From the NCBI RefSeq assembly GCF_014154935.1, contig NZ_JACEHH010000019.1:62001-126000 (forward strand): DNA of 64,000 nucleotides, in the 5' to 3' direction. Position 1 is the stretch's first letter. Every line of letters begins with the position of its first letter. Of this stretch, positions 26,175-35,157 are shown one piece after another. The position numbers and the translations under genes are program-made. The DNA is from Stieleria mannarensis. Its GTDB lineage: Bacteria > Planctomycetota > Planctomycetia > Pirellulales > Pirellulaceae. The notes beneath the pieces were generated by a model. The model worked only from the letters and a program-made list of their open reading frames with translations, was not told the DNA's origin and did no database searches.

Positions 26175-26504
26175 TTAGACCGACGCGTCGATCGCTTCCT
26201 GAAGGGCCGCTTTGGTGGTGTTGCCACCGCGGAAACTGTGCTCGACTTCGCCGTTTTTGAACAACAGCAACGTCGGAATGCCGGTGATCCCGAACTTTTG
26301 GGCGACGCTGGGCGCATCGTCGATGTTCAGTTTGCCGATCTTGGCATTGCTGTTTTCCTCGGCCAATTGATCGATCATCGGCGCGATCGCACGGCAGGGG
26401 CCGCACCAAGGTGCCCAAAAATCGACGAGCACCGCGCCATCGGCTTGCAGGACTTCGGCGTCAAAGTTGTCATCAGTAAATTCTTTCACGGCATCTGAAG
26501 CCAT
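26175..26504 (-). CDS. trxA: Thioredoxin
   Basis: 109 residues from the ATG at 26504 (GAGGA upstream). Thioredoxin fold with VLVDFWAPWCGPCRAIAPMI (active-site Cys34 and Cys37), KIGKLNIDDAPSVAQKFGIT GIPTLLLFKNGE with the cis-Pro, and a final helix. It donates electrons in the cytosol, for example to ribonucleotide reductase. It lies directly upstream of thyA, a nucleotide-metabolism context. The 231 bp upstream, to the Nudix gene, hold nothing recognisable. Confidence 0.96.
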   Translation of the reverse strand: MASDAVKEFTDDNFDAEVLQADGAVLVDFWAPWCGPCRAIAPMIDQLAEENSNAKIGKLNIDDAPSVAQKFGITGIPTLLLFKNGEVEHSFRGGNTTKAALQEAIDASV

Positions 26505-26735
26505 GGTTCTGGTCCTCAAGAAAACGACAGGGAAAAGTGGAGGCCGGCGATAGCACGCCGATGCTCGAGTGCGAATTGTAGGACGCTGCCGGTGGTCGGC
26601 CAAGTTAGCCGCAGCGAGAATTTCACCCACGCGGGTTTCGACCGGCCAACGCAGTCCGGGCACCACTCCACATCAGGGATAATCCGGACACCCCAAACAA
26701 CGACGGGTTCGTCGGTTCGTTGCCCCCACGAACGT

Positions 26736-27551
26736 TCAATCCTTGCCGTCGGACGCACCCTCATCAATGGCACGGCAGACCGCGTCGGCAAACTCCCCCA
26801 GCAGCATGGCGGTCGCGCCCCAGACGACACGTCGATGCCCCTGGCAATCGACAAACTCGATCGCAGGGTGTCCAAATCTGTACTGGAATACCTCGCCGGT
26901 GCCCTGTTTCTTACCGATACGGTCCCGATTTTCCGCAATGATCTTGCATGGCGGACAGGACGACGCTAGCGAGCCGCCTGCGAGCTGCACCACACTCTCC
27001 AGGGGCATCTCGATCACCTCATCGACCTCCACCGGATCGGGACGCCAATCGCCGACCGGGCTGCCGGCGGTCAAAACGAGTGTTTCGACCAGGTTATCGC
27101 TGGCGAAAACGTAGATCGGATTCAATCGCCCGACCACTTGAATCACCTGGGGCGATACCCCCAGTTCTTCCTGGTATTCACGCACGGCGGCCTGAAACGG
27201 CGACTCGCCGGGCTCGATTCGCCCGCCCGGCAAACAGATCTGTCCACCGTGATGCGACAGTGCCATGGGACGCCGCGTCAACGTCAGGCACAACCGCCCG
27301 GTTTGCCGCTGGGGGTAAACGACGATCGCAACGGCCGCCTGGCGGGAGTTCAATCGGGCCGGGCCGCGGTGGCGACCGTAGGACAATCGTGGGCTGAGTG
27401 CGGACGCCAGCCGCTGGTCGGAGACAGGAATTAACGGAGATCTTAGCCGCGGTGTGTCCCAACCGCCCAGCACGGGGCCGACCGCCGCAGCGAAGGCTTC
27501 GATGGATTCCGCCGTCTTTTGGATTTCGGTTGAACGGTCGTCGGCGGACAC
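26736..27551 (-). CDS. Nudix hydrolase, CoA pyrophosphatase type
   Basis: 271 residues from a GTG start with AAGG upstream. It has the UPF0035/CoA-pyrophosphatase extension LTRRPMALSHHGGQICLPGG before the Nudix box GGRIEPGESPFQAAVREYQE ELGV (about residues 112-135). This subgroup (NudL-like) cleaves CoA and derivatives to 4'-phosphopantetheine and adenosine 3',5'-bisphosphate. The N-terminal 70 residues are less conserved. It begins 10 bp from the TIM-barrel gene upstream, so the two are likely an operon. Confidence 0.88.
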   Translation of the reverse strand: MSADDRSTEIQKTAESIEAFAAAVGPVLGGWDTPRLRSPLIPVSDQRLASALSPRLSYGRHRGPARLNSRQAAVAIVVYPQRQTGRLCLTLTRRPMALSHHGGQICLPGGRIEPGESPFQAAVREYQEELGVSPQVIQVVGRLNPIYVFASDNLVETLVLTAGSPVGDWRPDPVEVDEVIEMPLESVVQLAGGSLASSCPPCKIIAENRDRIGKKQGTGEVFQYRFGHPAIEFVDCQGHRRVVWGATAMLLGEFADAVCRAIDEGASDGKD

Positions 27552-27561
27552 GGCAAAAACC

Positions 27562-28308
27562 TTACACGAGGGTCTCGAGCAAACGCCGCAGCTTTCGCAA
27601 TTCGACCCGGTGATCCAAACCTTCCATCGGCGTCATGTTGACAGTCAACGCACGATCGTACTTCTCGCGTTCCAACTGGGTGATCAGTTTTCCGTAGTCG
27701 ACTTCGCCCTGCCCGACGCTGACCTGAAACGCATCCGGACGGGTGTCTCTCAGGTGCACGTTGCAGACGAACTTTAGGATGTTGTCCAGGCTCTTTCCCT
27801 TGGCCGAACCGGTGATGTAGACACTCGGGTCCAAGGTAATCCCCAGCCCGTCGACGTTGTTGCACAGCACCATCAAGGTATCCGGATCCTCGCTCAGGCA
27901 TCCCAATTGGCTCTTCACGCTGACCCGAACGCCCTCCGCTTCGCCGATTTCGACCAGTTTTTGCAGGTGTTCCACCTCCTCGTTGAACGGGGTGCCCTGT
28001 TCGGCCGAGGGGACGGTGACGGTAACCACCTTGGTGGTCTTGGCCAGCCAGCAAAGCTTGGCGAATTGCTGGTAATGGTCGGCGCCGGTGGAGGCCAATT
28101 GCACGCTGTAGCCGGAAATATCCAGCCGGTGCGTGTGGCGGAGCAATTGGATGGAGCGATCCATATCCTCCAGCAATTCGCTCGGTTTGACGTTCCCGGA
28201 CTCGTGAATCGCGATCTCGACGGCGGTGAATTCCAAGTCGGAAGCCAGTTCGATCGCACCGAGTAATTCGAGACCGGGGAAGCATTCAGTAGAAGCGGCG
28301 ATCAACAC
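27562..28308 (-). CDS. Sugar phosphate isomerase/epimerase-like TIM barrel
   Basis: 248 residues from a GTG start with AAGGA 8 nt upstream. AP-endonuclease-2-like (xylose isomerase-like) TIM barrel: MLIAASTECFPGLELLGAIE opens the barrel. VEIAIHE carries the first metal-site Glu, VSVKSQLGCLSED and LGITLDPSVY sit at strand ends, and NVHLRDTRPDAFQVSVGQGE VDYGKLI is the typical His/Asp plus G-GE-D motif. Such proteins isomerise or epimerise sugars in catabolic pathways; the substrate is unknown. It is probably co-transcribed with the downstream Nudix gene. Confidence 0.82.
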   Translation of the reverse strand: MLIAASTECFPGLELLGAIELASDLEFTAVEIAIHESGNVKPSELLEDMDRSIQLLRHTHRLDISGYSVQLASTGADHYQQFAKLCWLAKTTKVVTVTVPSAEQGTPFNEEVEHLQKLVEIGEAEGVRVSVKSQLGCLSEDPDTLMVLCNNVDGLGITLDPSVYITGSAKGKSLDNILKFVCNVHLRDTRPDAFQVSVGQGEVDYGKLITQLEREKYDRALTVNMTPMEGLDHRVELRKLRRLLETLV

Positions 28309-28518
28309 GGGAGTATCCTTTCAATTCAAACGTCTAAAAATATCGGAACGCAAGACAGCGGGCGATCGAACAGCACGCCCCGGCCACGAAGGGTTTTGCG
28401 AAAGGGTACCGAGTTTGGCGATCGGGGCAAAAGACCGGTTTTTGGGCGATGGTGATGAAAGGGCCCAAGGGGCTCGATTGTGCCAATCGAAACCCAACGT
28501 TCATGCCAGCGGGAAGCG

Positions 28519-28605
28519 TGAGTCGCCGTGTTCTCCGAACTCGGCGGATCGGAAAAGCAAAGCTTTGGCCCGCGCCGACCTCGGAGAGGACGGCGACTGT
28601 CTAGC
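28519..28605. repeat. Dispersed repeat family 4, copy B
   Basis: Nearly identical to 25292-25378: GAGTCGCCGTGTTCTCCGAA, a central GCTTTGGCCCGCGCCG variant, and a GGAGAGGACGGCGACTGTCT end. It lies inside the otherwise empty intergenic stretch 28309-28664, which has no gene that I can support and presumably holds the promoter of the TIM-barrel/Nudix pair. Confidence 0.8.
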
Positions 28606-28664
28606 CCAATCAAAGAAGATGCGGAAAACCACTTGCTCACGCTGCGTGCTGGCATTGGGGGCTG

Positions 28665-29207
28665 TTACGCTTTCCGCACCTTGTCCAACCACCCAACCAC
28701 CTCGGCGGCCAATTGCTCGGGGGATTTCTGGTCGGTCGCCAGAACAAAATCGGCCGCTTGGCGATACAGCGGTTCGCGCCTCGCCAGCAATTCACGAATC
28801 TCCTCCACCGCCGACAAATCCGTCAGCGCCGGGCGGCGCTCGCCGCTAGTCTGGTCGGTGGACAGACGATCGGCGATCACGTCCGGGCCGGCGGTCAACC
28901 AAATGCAAACCCCGGTCTGACGAATCACTTGCCGATTCTGGTCACGCAAGATCGCTCCCCCGCCCAGCGAGATGACACGCCCCCGAGCCGGATCGGCAGC
29001 GACCTGGCCCAGGCAACGTGTTTCCCAATCGCGGAACAGTTCCTCTCCGCCGTCGGCAAAAATCTCGCGGATCGATTTCCCCGCGGCTTGCTCAATCACC
29101 TCATCCAAATCGACGCACTCGGTGGCCAGTTGGGCGGAAATCAGTTTTCCGACGGTGGTTTTTCCCGTGCCCCGGTAACCGGTCAAGTAAATTCGATCCG
29201 TATTCAT
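28665..29207 (-). CDS. aroK: Shikimate kinase
   Basis: 180 residues, family length. It phosphorylates shikimate at O3 with ATP in the chorismate pathway. P-loop GYRGTGKTTVGK at residues 10-21; DLDEVIEQAAGKSIREIFAD GGEELFRDWE holds the shikimate-binding Asp, Arg and Glu residues. VISLGGGAILRDQNR is the GGG motif and RRPALTD the lid Arg. It is divergent from the SGNH gene (22 bp between starts). aroF, another gene of the pathway, is 17 kb away on the same strand. Confidence 0.95.
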   Translation of the reverse strand: MNTDRIYLTGYRGTGKTTVGKLISAQLATECVDLDEVIEQAAGKSIREIFADGGEELFRDWETRCLGQVAADPARGRVISLGGGAILRDQNRQVIRQTGVCIWLTAGPDVIADRLSTDQTSGERRPALTDLSAVEEIRELLARREPLYRQAADFVLATDQKSPEQLAAEVVGWLDKVRKA

Positions 29208-29229
29208 TGCTTAGGAGTTCTGATTTCAA

Positions 29230-30723
29230 GTGCCGGACCGATCCACTATCCAAACGCCGACGGAGTCAACGCCACCGAAACTGTCGACGCGGCGAGTGTG
29301 GTTGTTCCGGTTGGCCTGCATTGCGTTGGCCGTGCTGCCGTTGGTCGCGGCGGAACTTTACCTTCGCGCGACCCAATCCGTCGACGCGGCAAACCTGACC
29401 CGTGATCCCGTGTTCGACACCTCGGGCCAGTCCTCGCTGTTCGTCAAATCGGATGACTCGTCGCGCTGGATGATTCCCGAATCACGGCTGAACTTCTTTC
29501 GCCCCGCCTCGTTTGCCGCGGTCAAAGCCGCCAACGTTCGGCGTATCTTCGTGCTCGGCGGGTCGACCGTCCAGGGCCGGCCTTACGAAACCGAAACCGC
29601 GTTTGCCAAATGGATGCAGCTGCGGCTTCAGGCACAGGATCCGTCCCACGTCTACGAAGTCGTCAATTGTGGCGGCGTTTCCTACGCCAGTTACCGCGTC
29701 GCGATCATCCTGGACGAAATCCTGGCACACTCGCCCGACGCGATCGTGCTGTACACCGGCCACAACGAGTTTCTGGAAGAACGCAGCTACAACACGATCG
29801 CCTGGCAACACAATCCGCTGCAGCGACTGGCCCAATCGTCTTACCTGGTCCGATCGCTGCGCCGGCGTCTGCGGCCCCAAACCGTCCCGAGTCAGGAGTT
29901 GTCCCCGGCGTTGCAAACTCGCCTGGACAATGCCGGCGGCATGGAACGCTATGTTCGTGACGATCAATGGCGACGCGGCGTGGCGGAACATTTTCGCGTC
30001 ACGCTCCAGCGCATGATCGGCATGTGTGCCGCCGCCGAGGTTCCGTTGCTGCTGTGTGTGCCGACCAGCGATGTGGTCAAGACACCACCGTTTAAAGTGC
30101 TGGCGGCGGAATTAGACGACGCTTCGCTGGCGGAATTCCAACATCATCGATCGATCGCTCAAGATCCCTCGATCGCGTACGAGCAACGCATTGCAGCCTG
30201 CGACGCGTGTTTGAAGATCGATCCCGAGCATGCCGGGGCCCACTACTTGGCGGGCAGGTTGCACTGGGAGAATGGTCGCTCAAGGCCGGCGCGAGCCCAT
30301 CTCTACGCAGCCCGCGATCACGACGTGTGCCCCTTGCGCGCGACCACGCCGATCATCAACATCGTCTTGCAACTCGCCCAGCGGCATCGATTGGAACCGA
30401 TCCGGTGCGACCAGCTGTTCGATCAAACCGACTCTCAGCTGAGACCGCTTCCTGATGGGATCGAGGATCCACAGCGGTTCGCCGACCACATCCATCCGAC
30501 GATCGCCGGGCATCAAGAAATCGCCCACGCCGTGTCTGATTCCGTGATGGCGTTGTTTCAGATCCACGCCAGCGGATCCGGCGAGGAAGCCTATCGACGA
30601 CGCGCGGCGGAACATCTCGATTCGCTGGACGAAACCTATTACGCCCGCGGCAAACAGCGATTGGAAGGGCTAAAGAACTGGGCCGCCGGACGCGCCGGGA
30701 AGCTGTCGCTGGAACCGGAGTAA
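29230..30723 (+). CDS. Membrane-anchored SGNH-hydrolase-like protein with TPR-like region
   Basis: 497 residues from a GTG start with TTAGGAG upstream. A single N-terminal TM helix (LFRLACIALAVLPLVAAELY) anchors an extracytoplasmic domain. SGNH/GDSL blocks are recognisable. VLGGSTVQG (block I, Ser) is at about residue 108, NCGGVSYASY (block II) follows, and YTGHNEFLEE (block III, where GxND is replaced by GHNE) is near 170. DHIHPTIAGHQ (block V, Asp and His) is near 420. A TPR-like helical stretch (AACDACLKIDPEHAGAHYLA GRLHWENG) is inserted before block V. The family acts on acyl or acetyl esters, often of cell-wall or polysaccharide; the substrate is unknown. Confidence 0.75.
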   Translation: MPDRSTIQTPTESTPPKLSTRRVWLFRLACIALAVLPLVAAELYLRATQSVDAANLTRDPVFDTSGQSSLFVKSDDSSRWMIPESRLNFFRPASFAAVKAANVRRIFVLGGSTVQGRPYETETAFAKWMQLRLQAQDPSHVYEVVNCGGVSYASYRVAIILDEILAHSPDAIVLYTGHNEFLEERSYNTIAWQHNPLQRLAQSSYLVRSLRRRLRPQTVPSQELSPALQTRLDNAGGMERYVRDDQWRRGVAEHFRVTLQRMIGMCAAAEVPLLLCVPTSDVVKTPPFKVLAAELDDASLAEFQHHRSIAQDPSIAYEQRIAACDACLKIDPEHAGAHYLAGRLHWENGRSRPARAHLYAARDHDVCPLRATTPIINIVLQLAQRHRLEPIRCDQLFDQTDSQLRPLPDGIEDPQRFADHIHPTIAGHQEIAHAVSDSVMALFQIHASGSGEEAYRRRAAEHLDSLDETYYARGKQRLEGLKNWAAGRAGKLSLEPE

Positions 30724-30753
30724 ATCGAACATCGGGGGAAGCCGTTGATCCGG

Positions 30754-30820
30754 ACGTAGCTACGCTCACCAGAGCGTGGAAGACTCGGGGGCCCACCTTC
30801 TGGCGAAGGTAGCTACGTTT
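30754..30820. repeat. Dispersed palindromic repeat family 1, copy B
   Basis: ACGTAGCTACGCTCACCAGA, a GCGTGG...CCACC middle, and TTCTGGCGAAGGTAGCTACG at the right. It lies between the convergent SGNH and kinase genes and is about 90% the same as copy A by eye. Confidence 0.82.
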
Positions 30821-30863
30821 GTCCGGCAAAACACGACGTTTCGTTCGCGCCGCTATCAGCGGG

Positions 30864-32918
30864 TCACTTCGATCCCGGCTGTGGGGGTTGTTCTCGGTCC
30901 GGCACTTCCGGCGTTTCTTCAGAGTCGCCGGACTGCGAGGGGGCGTGCAGCAACTGTTTGGCGCGCTCGCGGGCCGGCGCCGCCCAGGGTTGACCTTCGT
31001 AGAGCGTGACGATGCCTTCGAGCAACGTCCTGCGTTTCTGGTCGGGCAATTGTTCGGCGTTGTCGATCCGACGCATCAGCTCAGCTAACTTGGGGTCACC
31101 CGGCGACTCTTGTTTTTCTGTCTGGGCCTGCGTGAGCCGTTCGATTTCGAATCGGGCCAACTCGGCCAGGCTCGCTTGCTCGCCGTCTTGATCGGCAGAA
31201 TCGTTGGCGAAGACGGCGATCCATTGACGCAATTTTTCGACCGCGGCGGGCGGGTCACTGTTCCGCAACTCCATCGCCTGCAGAAACGTCGCCTCATACA
31301 GCGGGTCTTCGCTGGTGCGCAATTTGGCCTTCAACTTCAAACGCCGCACCGTCCCTTCGACGCGATAGATCCATTCTCGCTGTCGAATCTCGTCGGCCCG
31401 GGGGTGATCGGGAAACAGTTTCAAAAACCGTTCCATTTCATTTTGAACTTGGAACGACTGGACGGATTGATCCGGGGTGTCGATCTTGGCGAGCAATTCC
31501 TCCGCCGTCGGCCCGCGTGTGGACAGGAACAAGAAGACGGCCCCGGCGATCAGCAACAGTGACAGCGCGGCGATCGAAACGACGCGCAGCGCCGGGTGTT
31601 CCGCCTGGCTTTTGGAGGGCACAAAAAAACCTTCGCGCACTTCGCCGTCGGAAACGGTTTGAAAATGTGTCTTCCCTCCCAAGCCGACCGAGGTGTCGAT
31701 GTTGCTGGAGCCTTGATCGCCGGACGTGCCATCCTTTGCGGCCGGGTCGCCGCCGAGTGGGGCCGTGACCGCGGTGCCGAGCACGGTGGCCTGTTTCCCG
31801 TCATGGCCCTCGGTTTGCACGGTCGGCGCCGCGGAATCGACCTTGCCCGCCGCCGTGCGTCCCTCGTCATCGATGTCCCAAAAGGGCACCGTGTCTTCGG
31901 GACGTGTTTTGGCCGAGCGTGCCTTGTCGGCGCTGCCGTCGGTCTTCTTTTCCGGACCGGTGGTATCGAACTGGCGCCCCGATCGATCCGTGTCGGCACG
32001 GTTGTCGTCAGCGGAAACCTCCGGGGGCTGGTGCTTGGTGCCGCTGCCGGTCGGGGAATTTGACTCATCGACGGGGCGATCGGACAAGGTCTGCAGCCGA
32101 TGCAATCCGGCCCGCATCGCTTTCAATCGATTCATCACGGCCAGTGCCGTCGGCGGCCGATCCTCGGGACGCTTCTCGAGCAACTCCATCACGATCTGCA
32201 CGACGTCCTCGGGCAGGTCGGGGTCGACCAGGTCCAGCGGAACGGGATCCTTGTGCTGCAGCGCCGAGATGACTTCGGTGATGTTCTTGCCACGAAACGG
32301 TGGCTTGCCGCACAGCATCGCGTACATCACACACCCCAGTGCGAACAGATCGGTCCGCGAGGTGACGCCGCCGCTGTTGGCCTGCTCGGGGGCCATGTAG
32401 TCGGCGGTGCCCATGATCGACCCGGCGGCGGTCTGGTCCTGGCCAAAAATCTTGCTGATCCCGAAATCCAACAGCTTCACCGTGCCGTCGTGCTGCACGA
32501 CCAGATTGGCCGGTTTTAAATCGCGATGCGTCACGCCAAAGTCGTGGGCGTGTTTGAGTGCCGCGCAAACTTGAATCGCGATCTCGATGGCCTTCATCCA
32601 CGGCAACTTCTTTTCGCGTCGGATCAATTCTTGCAGCGTGTCACCTTGGACGTACTCCATCGAATAGAACAACATGCCCTGCTCTTCGCCGAACCCGATC
32701 AATTTGACGATGTTCCGGTGGCTGAGCAGCTTGAGCGTTTTGATTTCGGTGTCAAATCGCCGTCGAAACCGCATTTCGTCGGACATTTGTGCGGAGATCA
32801 ATTTCACCGCCACGTCCTGGCCCGATTTGGCATGCTGGGCCTTGAACACCGATCCCATGCCACCCTTGCCGAGGGTCTCGCCGATCCGATAGGGGCCAAG
32901 GTATTCGGGGGGCTTCAT
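30864..32918 (-). CDS. Transmembrane Ser/Thr protein kinase
   Basis: 684 residues from the ATG at 32918; an upstream in-frame extension would run into a dispersed repeat. The N-terminal Hanks-type kinase (about 8-275) has GKGGMGSV (P-loop), Lys39, HRDLKPANLV (HRD at 131-133), DFG at 151-153, and MAPEQ. All catalytic residues are present. A Pro/Ser/Asp-rich linker of about 170 residues, a single TM helix (VVSIAALSLLLIAGAVFLFL) near residue 490, and a helical extracytoplasmic domain of about 170 residues complete a PknB-like topology. It phosphorylates Ser/Thr of unknown partners; the outer domain may sense envelope state. It is convergent with the SGNH gene. Confidence 0.92.
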   Translation of the reverse strand: MKPPEYLGPYRIGETLGKGGMGSVFKAQHAKSGQDVAVKLISAQMSDEMRFRRRFDTEIKTLKLLSHRNIVKLIGFGEEQGMLFYSMEYVQGDTLQELIRREKKLPWMKAIEIAIQVCAALKHAHDFGVTHRDLKPANLVVQHDGTVKLLDFGISKIFGQDQTAAGSIMGTADYMAPEQANSGGVTSRTDLFALGCVMYAMLCGKPPFRGKNITEVISALQHKDPVPLDLVDPDLPEDVVQIVMELLEKRPEDRPPTALAVMNRLKAMRAGLHRLQTLSDRPVDESNSPTGSGTKHQPPEVSADDNRADTDRSGRQFDTTGPEKKTDGSADKARSAKTRPEDTVPFWDIDDEGRTAAGKVDSAAPTVQTEGHDGKQATVLGTAVTAPLGGDPAAKDGTSGDQGSSNIDTSVGLGGKTHFQTVSDGEVREGFFVPSKSQAEHPALRVVSIAALSLLLIAGAVFLFLSTRGPTAEELLAKIDTPDQSVQSFQVQNEMERFLKLFPDHPRADEIRQREWIYRVEGTVRRLKLKAKLRTSEDPLYEATFLQAMELRNSDPPAAVEKLRQWIAVFANDSADQDGEQASLAELARFEIERLTQAQTEKQESPGDPKLAELMRRIDNAEQLPDQKRRTLLEGIVTLYEGQPWAAPARERAKQLLHAPSQSGDSEETPEVPDREQPPQPGSK

Positions 32919-33002
32919 GTCGAATCGGAGCGTGAGAAAAGACTGCGAGAAGGGGGAATCAGACCGTGTGTCAGACCATTGGTGGTCGACTCGTCTTGCA
33001 AA

Positions 33003-33046
33003 ACCCTCCCTGCCAGGGAGGGTCGAGCGTAGCGAGGGGAGGGTTT
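33003..33046. repeat. Dispersed repeat family 3 copy
   Basis: AACCCTCCCTGCCAGGGAGG then GTCGAGCGTAGCGAGGGGAG GGTTT: a CCTCCCTG-CCAGGGAGG hairpin followed by the GAGCGTAGCGAGGG tail seen at 21593-21638 and 51613-51656. It lies between the divergent kinase and lnt genes, so promoters must flank or overlap it. Confidence 0.8.
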
Positions 33047-33191
33047 CAACAAACCTGACGTTTTGTGTTGACACCCCGTGGTCCCGGGCGAGCAAGCTGA
33101 CTTCATTAATCTAGCAGGTTTCCGGCATCATACGTCTGGGGGTGGCCGGATCCGAATTCCGCTGGCCGCCGGATTTCCGTACCATCTGGGC

Positions 33192-35021
33192 ATGAATACC
33201 TCGGCCCCCCCAGCGGAATCCATGCGGTCTGAACCACCATCTGACGAACGAACATTGTCCGCCGAAGGCCAGCCAAGCCCCAAGCCGACGATGGCCAAGT
33301 CGCCGATCGGGCGCTCGTGGTGGTCGATCGCGCTGGCGTCGTTGATCGTGCCGTGGCTGAGCCAGCCCCCGTTGGCGTGGTGGCCGTTGGCGGCCGTCGC
33401 CGTCATGCCGCTGCTGGTTGCCGCGACACGCGAAACGATCTCGCGGCGACAGTACGCGGTGTTGTACCTGGCCGGCGCCGGCTACTGGGCATTGACGCTG
33501 CAGGGGCTGCGATTCGCCAATCCCTTGATCTACCCTTGCTGGATCGCGCTGGCGGCGTACTTGGGGATTTATCCGATCGCCTTTGTGGTCATGCTGCGGC
33601 GTTTGATGCGAAACGGCGTCGCGATGATCCTTGCCGCACCGCTGGCCTGGGTGGCGATCGAGTGCATTCGAAACTACCTGTTGACCGGAATCTCGGCGAC
33701 GATGTTGGGGCACACCCTGGCCGACGTTCCGACCATGATCCAAATCGCCGACCTGGGCGGCAGCTACGCGGTATCGTTGCTGATCGTCGTCGTCAACGTG
33801 GCGTTGTTTTCACTCGTGTGCTCACGGCGAGCCGCTGTGGTGAACGCGACGGCCGAGACGCCAGGGGGTGCGACGCCGCGAGAGCCCTTGATCGGCGGAG
33901 TCGTGGTTTGCTGTGTCGCCGCCACCGCGCTCGTCGCGGCCACGTTTCTATACGGCAGGTATCGTTTGAGTCAGCCGACGACACCGTCCCCGACCACGAT
34001 CGCTTTGATCGGACGCAACGAACCGGTGGAATACGACCAAGACCCGTCGCGGGAACTGGAGTTATTTGATGCCTACGCACAAGAATCGATCCGAACCTTC
34101 CAGTCCACGGATCGAACGATCGATGCAGTCGTCTGGCCGGAGTCGATGTTCACCGGCCGGATCCCCTGGATGGCCGGCAAGGGCAACGGCGCGATGGCGC
34201 GTGAATTAGGGCTGACCGAGGATGAAGAGCGGGCGATGATCGCCGAGCACCGCAATCGGTTTCAATTTCGCGCCGCCTCGCTCCAAGCGATGCTGGCGAC
34301 CCACAACGGCCCCGACACGCCTCGACCCGCTGTGATCGGCGGCTGCGGCGTGATCGATGACGGTGCGACGACAAAGATGTACAGCGGGATCGTCCACGTG
34401 GGGCCGGACGGCCAGGTCCGCAACTGGTACGGCAAGACGCACCTGGTCATGTTCGGCGAGTACATTCCGCTGGTCAAACACCTGCCGATCGTGCGTGATT
34501 GGGTGCCCAAGAACATGGGGCTCACGTCGGGCGAGCACGCCAAACGATTTGCGGTCGGCGAGACGACCTTGTGCCCCAACATTTGCATCGAGACCGCGGT
34601 CGAACGCGTCGCGATCAATCACCTGCGTGAACTTAAAAGCGACGATCAAGGGTTGCCCGACGCGATCGTCACCGTCACCAACGACGCCTGGTTCGATGAT
34701 TCCAGCGTCGTCGTGCACCACAAACGATGCGCCCAACTGGTCGCGGTGGCCTGTCGTCGTCCGATCCTTTCGGCGGCCAACAACGGCCCGACGGTGTGGA
34801 TCGACAGCAACGGCCGCGTCGTCGAGGAACTGCGTCAAGGCGACAACGGATGCGTGATCGCCACGCCCGCCATCGACAACCGAACCAGTTTGGTGCTGAT
34901 GATCGGCGACTGGCCGGCGCGGGTTTGCACGCTGATGGTGTTGGCGATGCTGTGGATACCCGGCCGAGCGGCAGATGCCGATCGATCGCAGGATGAAGAA
35001 GACCTCGCCGGGCAGCGATGA
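33192..35021 (+). CDS. lnt: Apolipoprotein N-acyltransferase
   Basis: 609 residues from the ATG at 33192; the frame is open further upstream without homology. N-terminal block of about six TM helices (residues 44-260) followed by a carbon-nitrogen-hydrolase domain. The catalytic triad is visible: Glu317 in VVWPESMFTG, Lys415 in YGKTHLVMFGEYIPL, and Cys465 in CPNICIETAV. A final TM helix is near the C-terminus. Lnt adds the third acyl chain to the N-terminal Cys of lipoproteins in the inner membrane, consistent with a diderm envelope. A family 1 palindrome begins just after the stop. Confidence 0.94.
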   Translation: MNTSAPPAESMRSEPPSDERTLSAEGQPSPKPTMAKSPIGRSWWSIALASLIVPWLSQPPLAWWPLAAVAVMPLLVAATRETISRRQYAVLYLAGAGYWALTLQGLRFANPLIYPCWIALAAYLGIYPIAFVVMLRRLMRNGVAMILAAPLAWVAIECIRNYLLTGISATMLGHTLADVPTMIQIADLGGSYAVSLLIVVVNVALFSLVCSRRAAVVNATAETPGGATPREPLIGGVVVCCVAATALVAATFLYGRYRLSQPTTPSPTTIALIGRNEPVEYDQDPSRELELFDAYAQESIRTFQSTDRTIDAVVWPESMFTGRIPWMAGKGNGAMARELGLTEDEERAMIAEHRNRFQFRAASLQAMLATHNGPDTPRPAVIGGCGVIDDGATTKMYSGIVHVGPDGQVRNWYGKTHLVMFGEYIPLVKHLPIVRDWVPKNMGLTSGEHAKRFAVGETTLCPNICIETAVERVAINHLRELKSDDQGLPDAIVTVTNDAWFDDSSVVVHHKRCAQLVAVACRRPILSAANNGPTVWIDSNGRVVEELRQGDNGCVIATPAIDNRTSLVLMIGDWPARVCTLMVLAMLWIPGRAADADRSQDEEDLAGQR

Positions 35022-35024
35022 TTC

Positions 35025-35095
35025 AACGTAGCCACGCTCGATACGAGCGCGGATCAATCCCGGCAAACCACCTTCTGGCGAAGGTAGCTACGTTT
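35025..35095. repeat. Dispersed palindromic repeat family 1, copy C
   Basis: AACGTAGCCACGCTCGATAC at the left and CCACCTTCTGGCGAAGGTAG CTACGTTT at the right. It is located 4 bp beyond the lnt stop and before the convergent aminotransferase gene, the same position type as copies A and B. Confidence 0.8.
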
Positions 35096-35157
35096 GCATG
35101 GGGTGACGTTTGCATGGGAGGGATGACGAACATTCCCCACCGGTCATCGGAAGCCGC

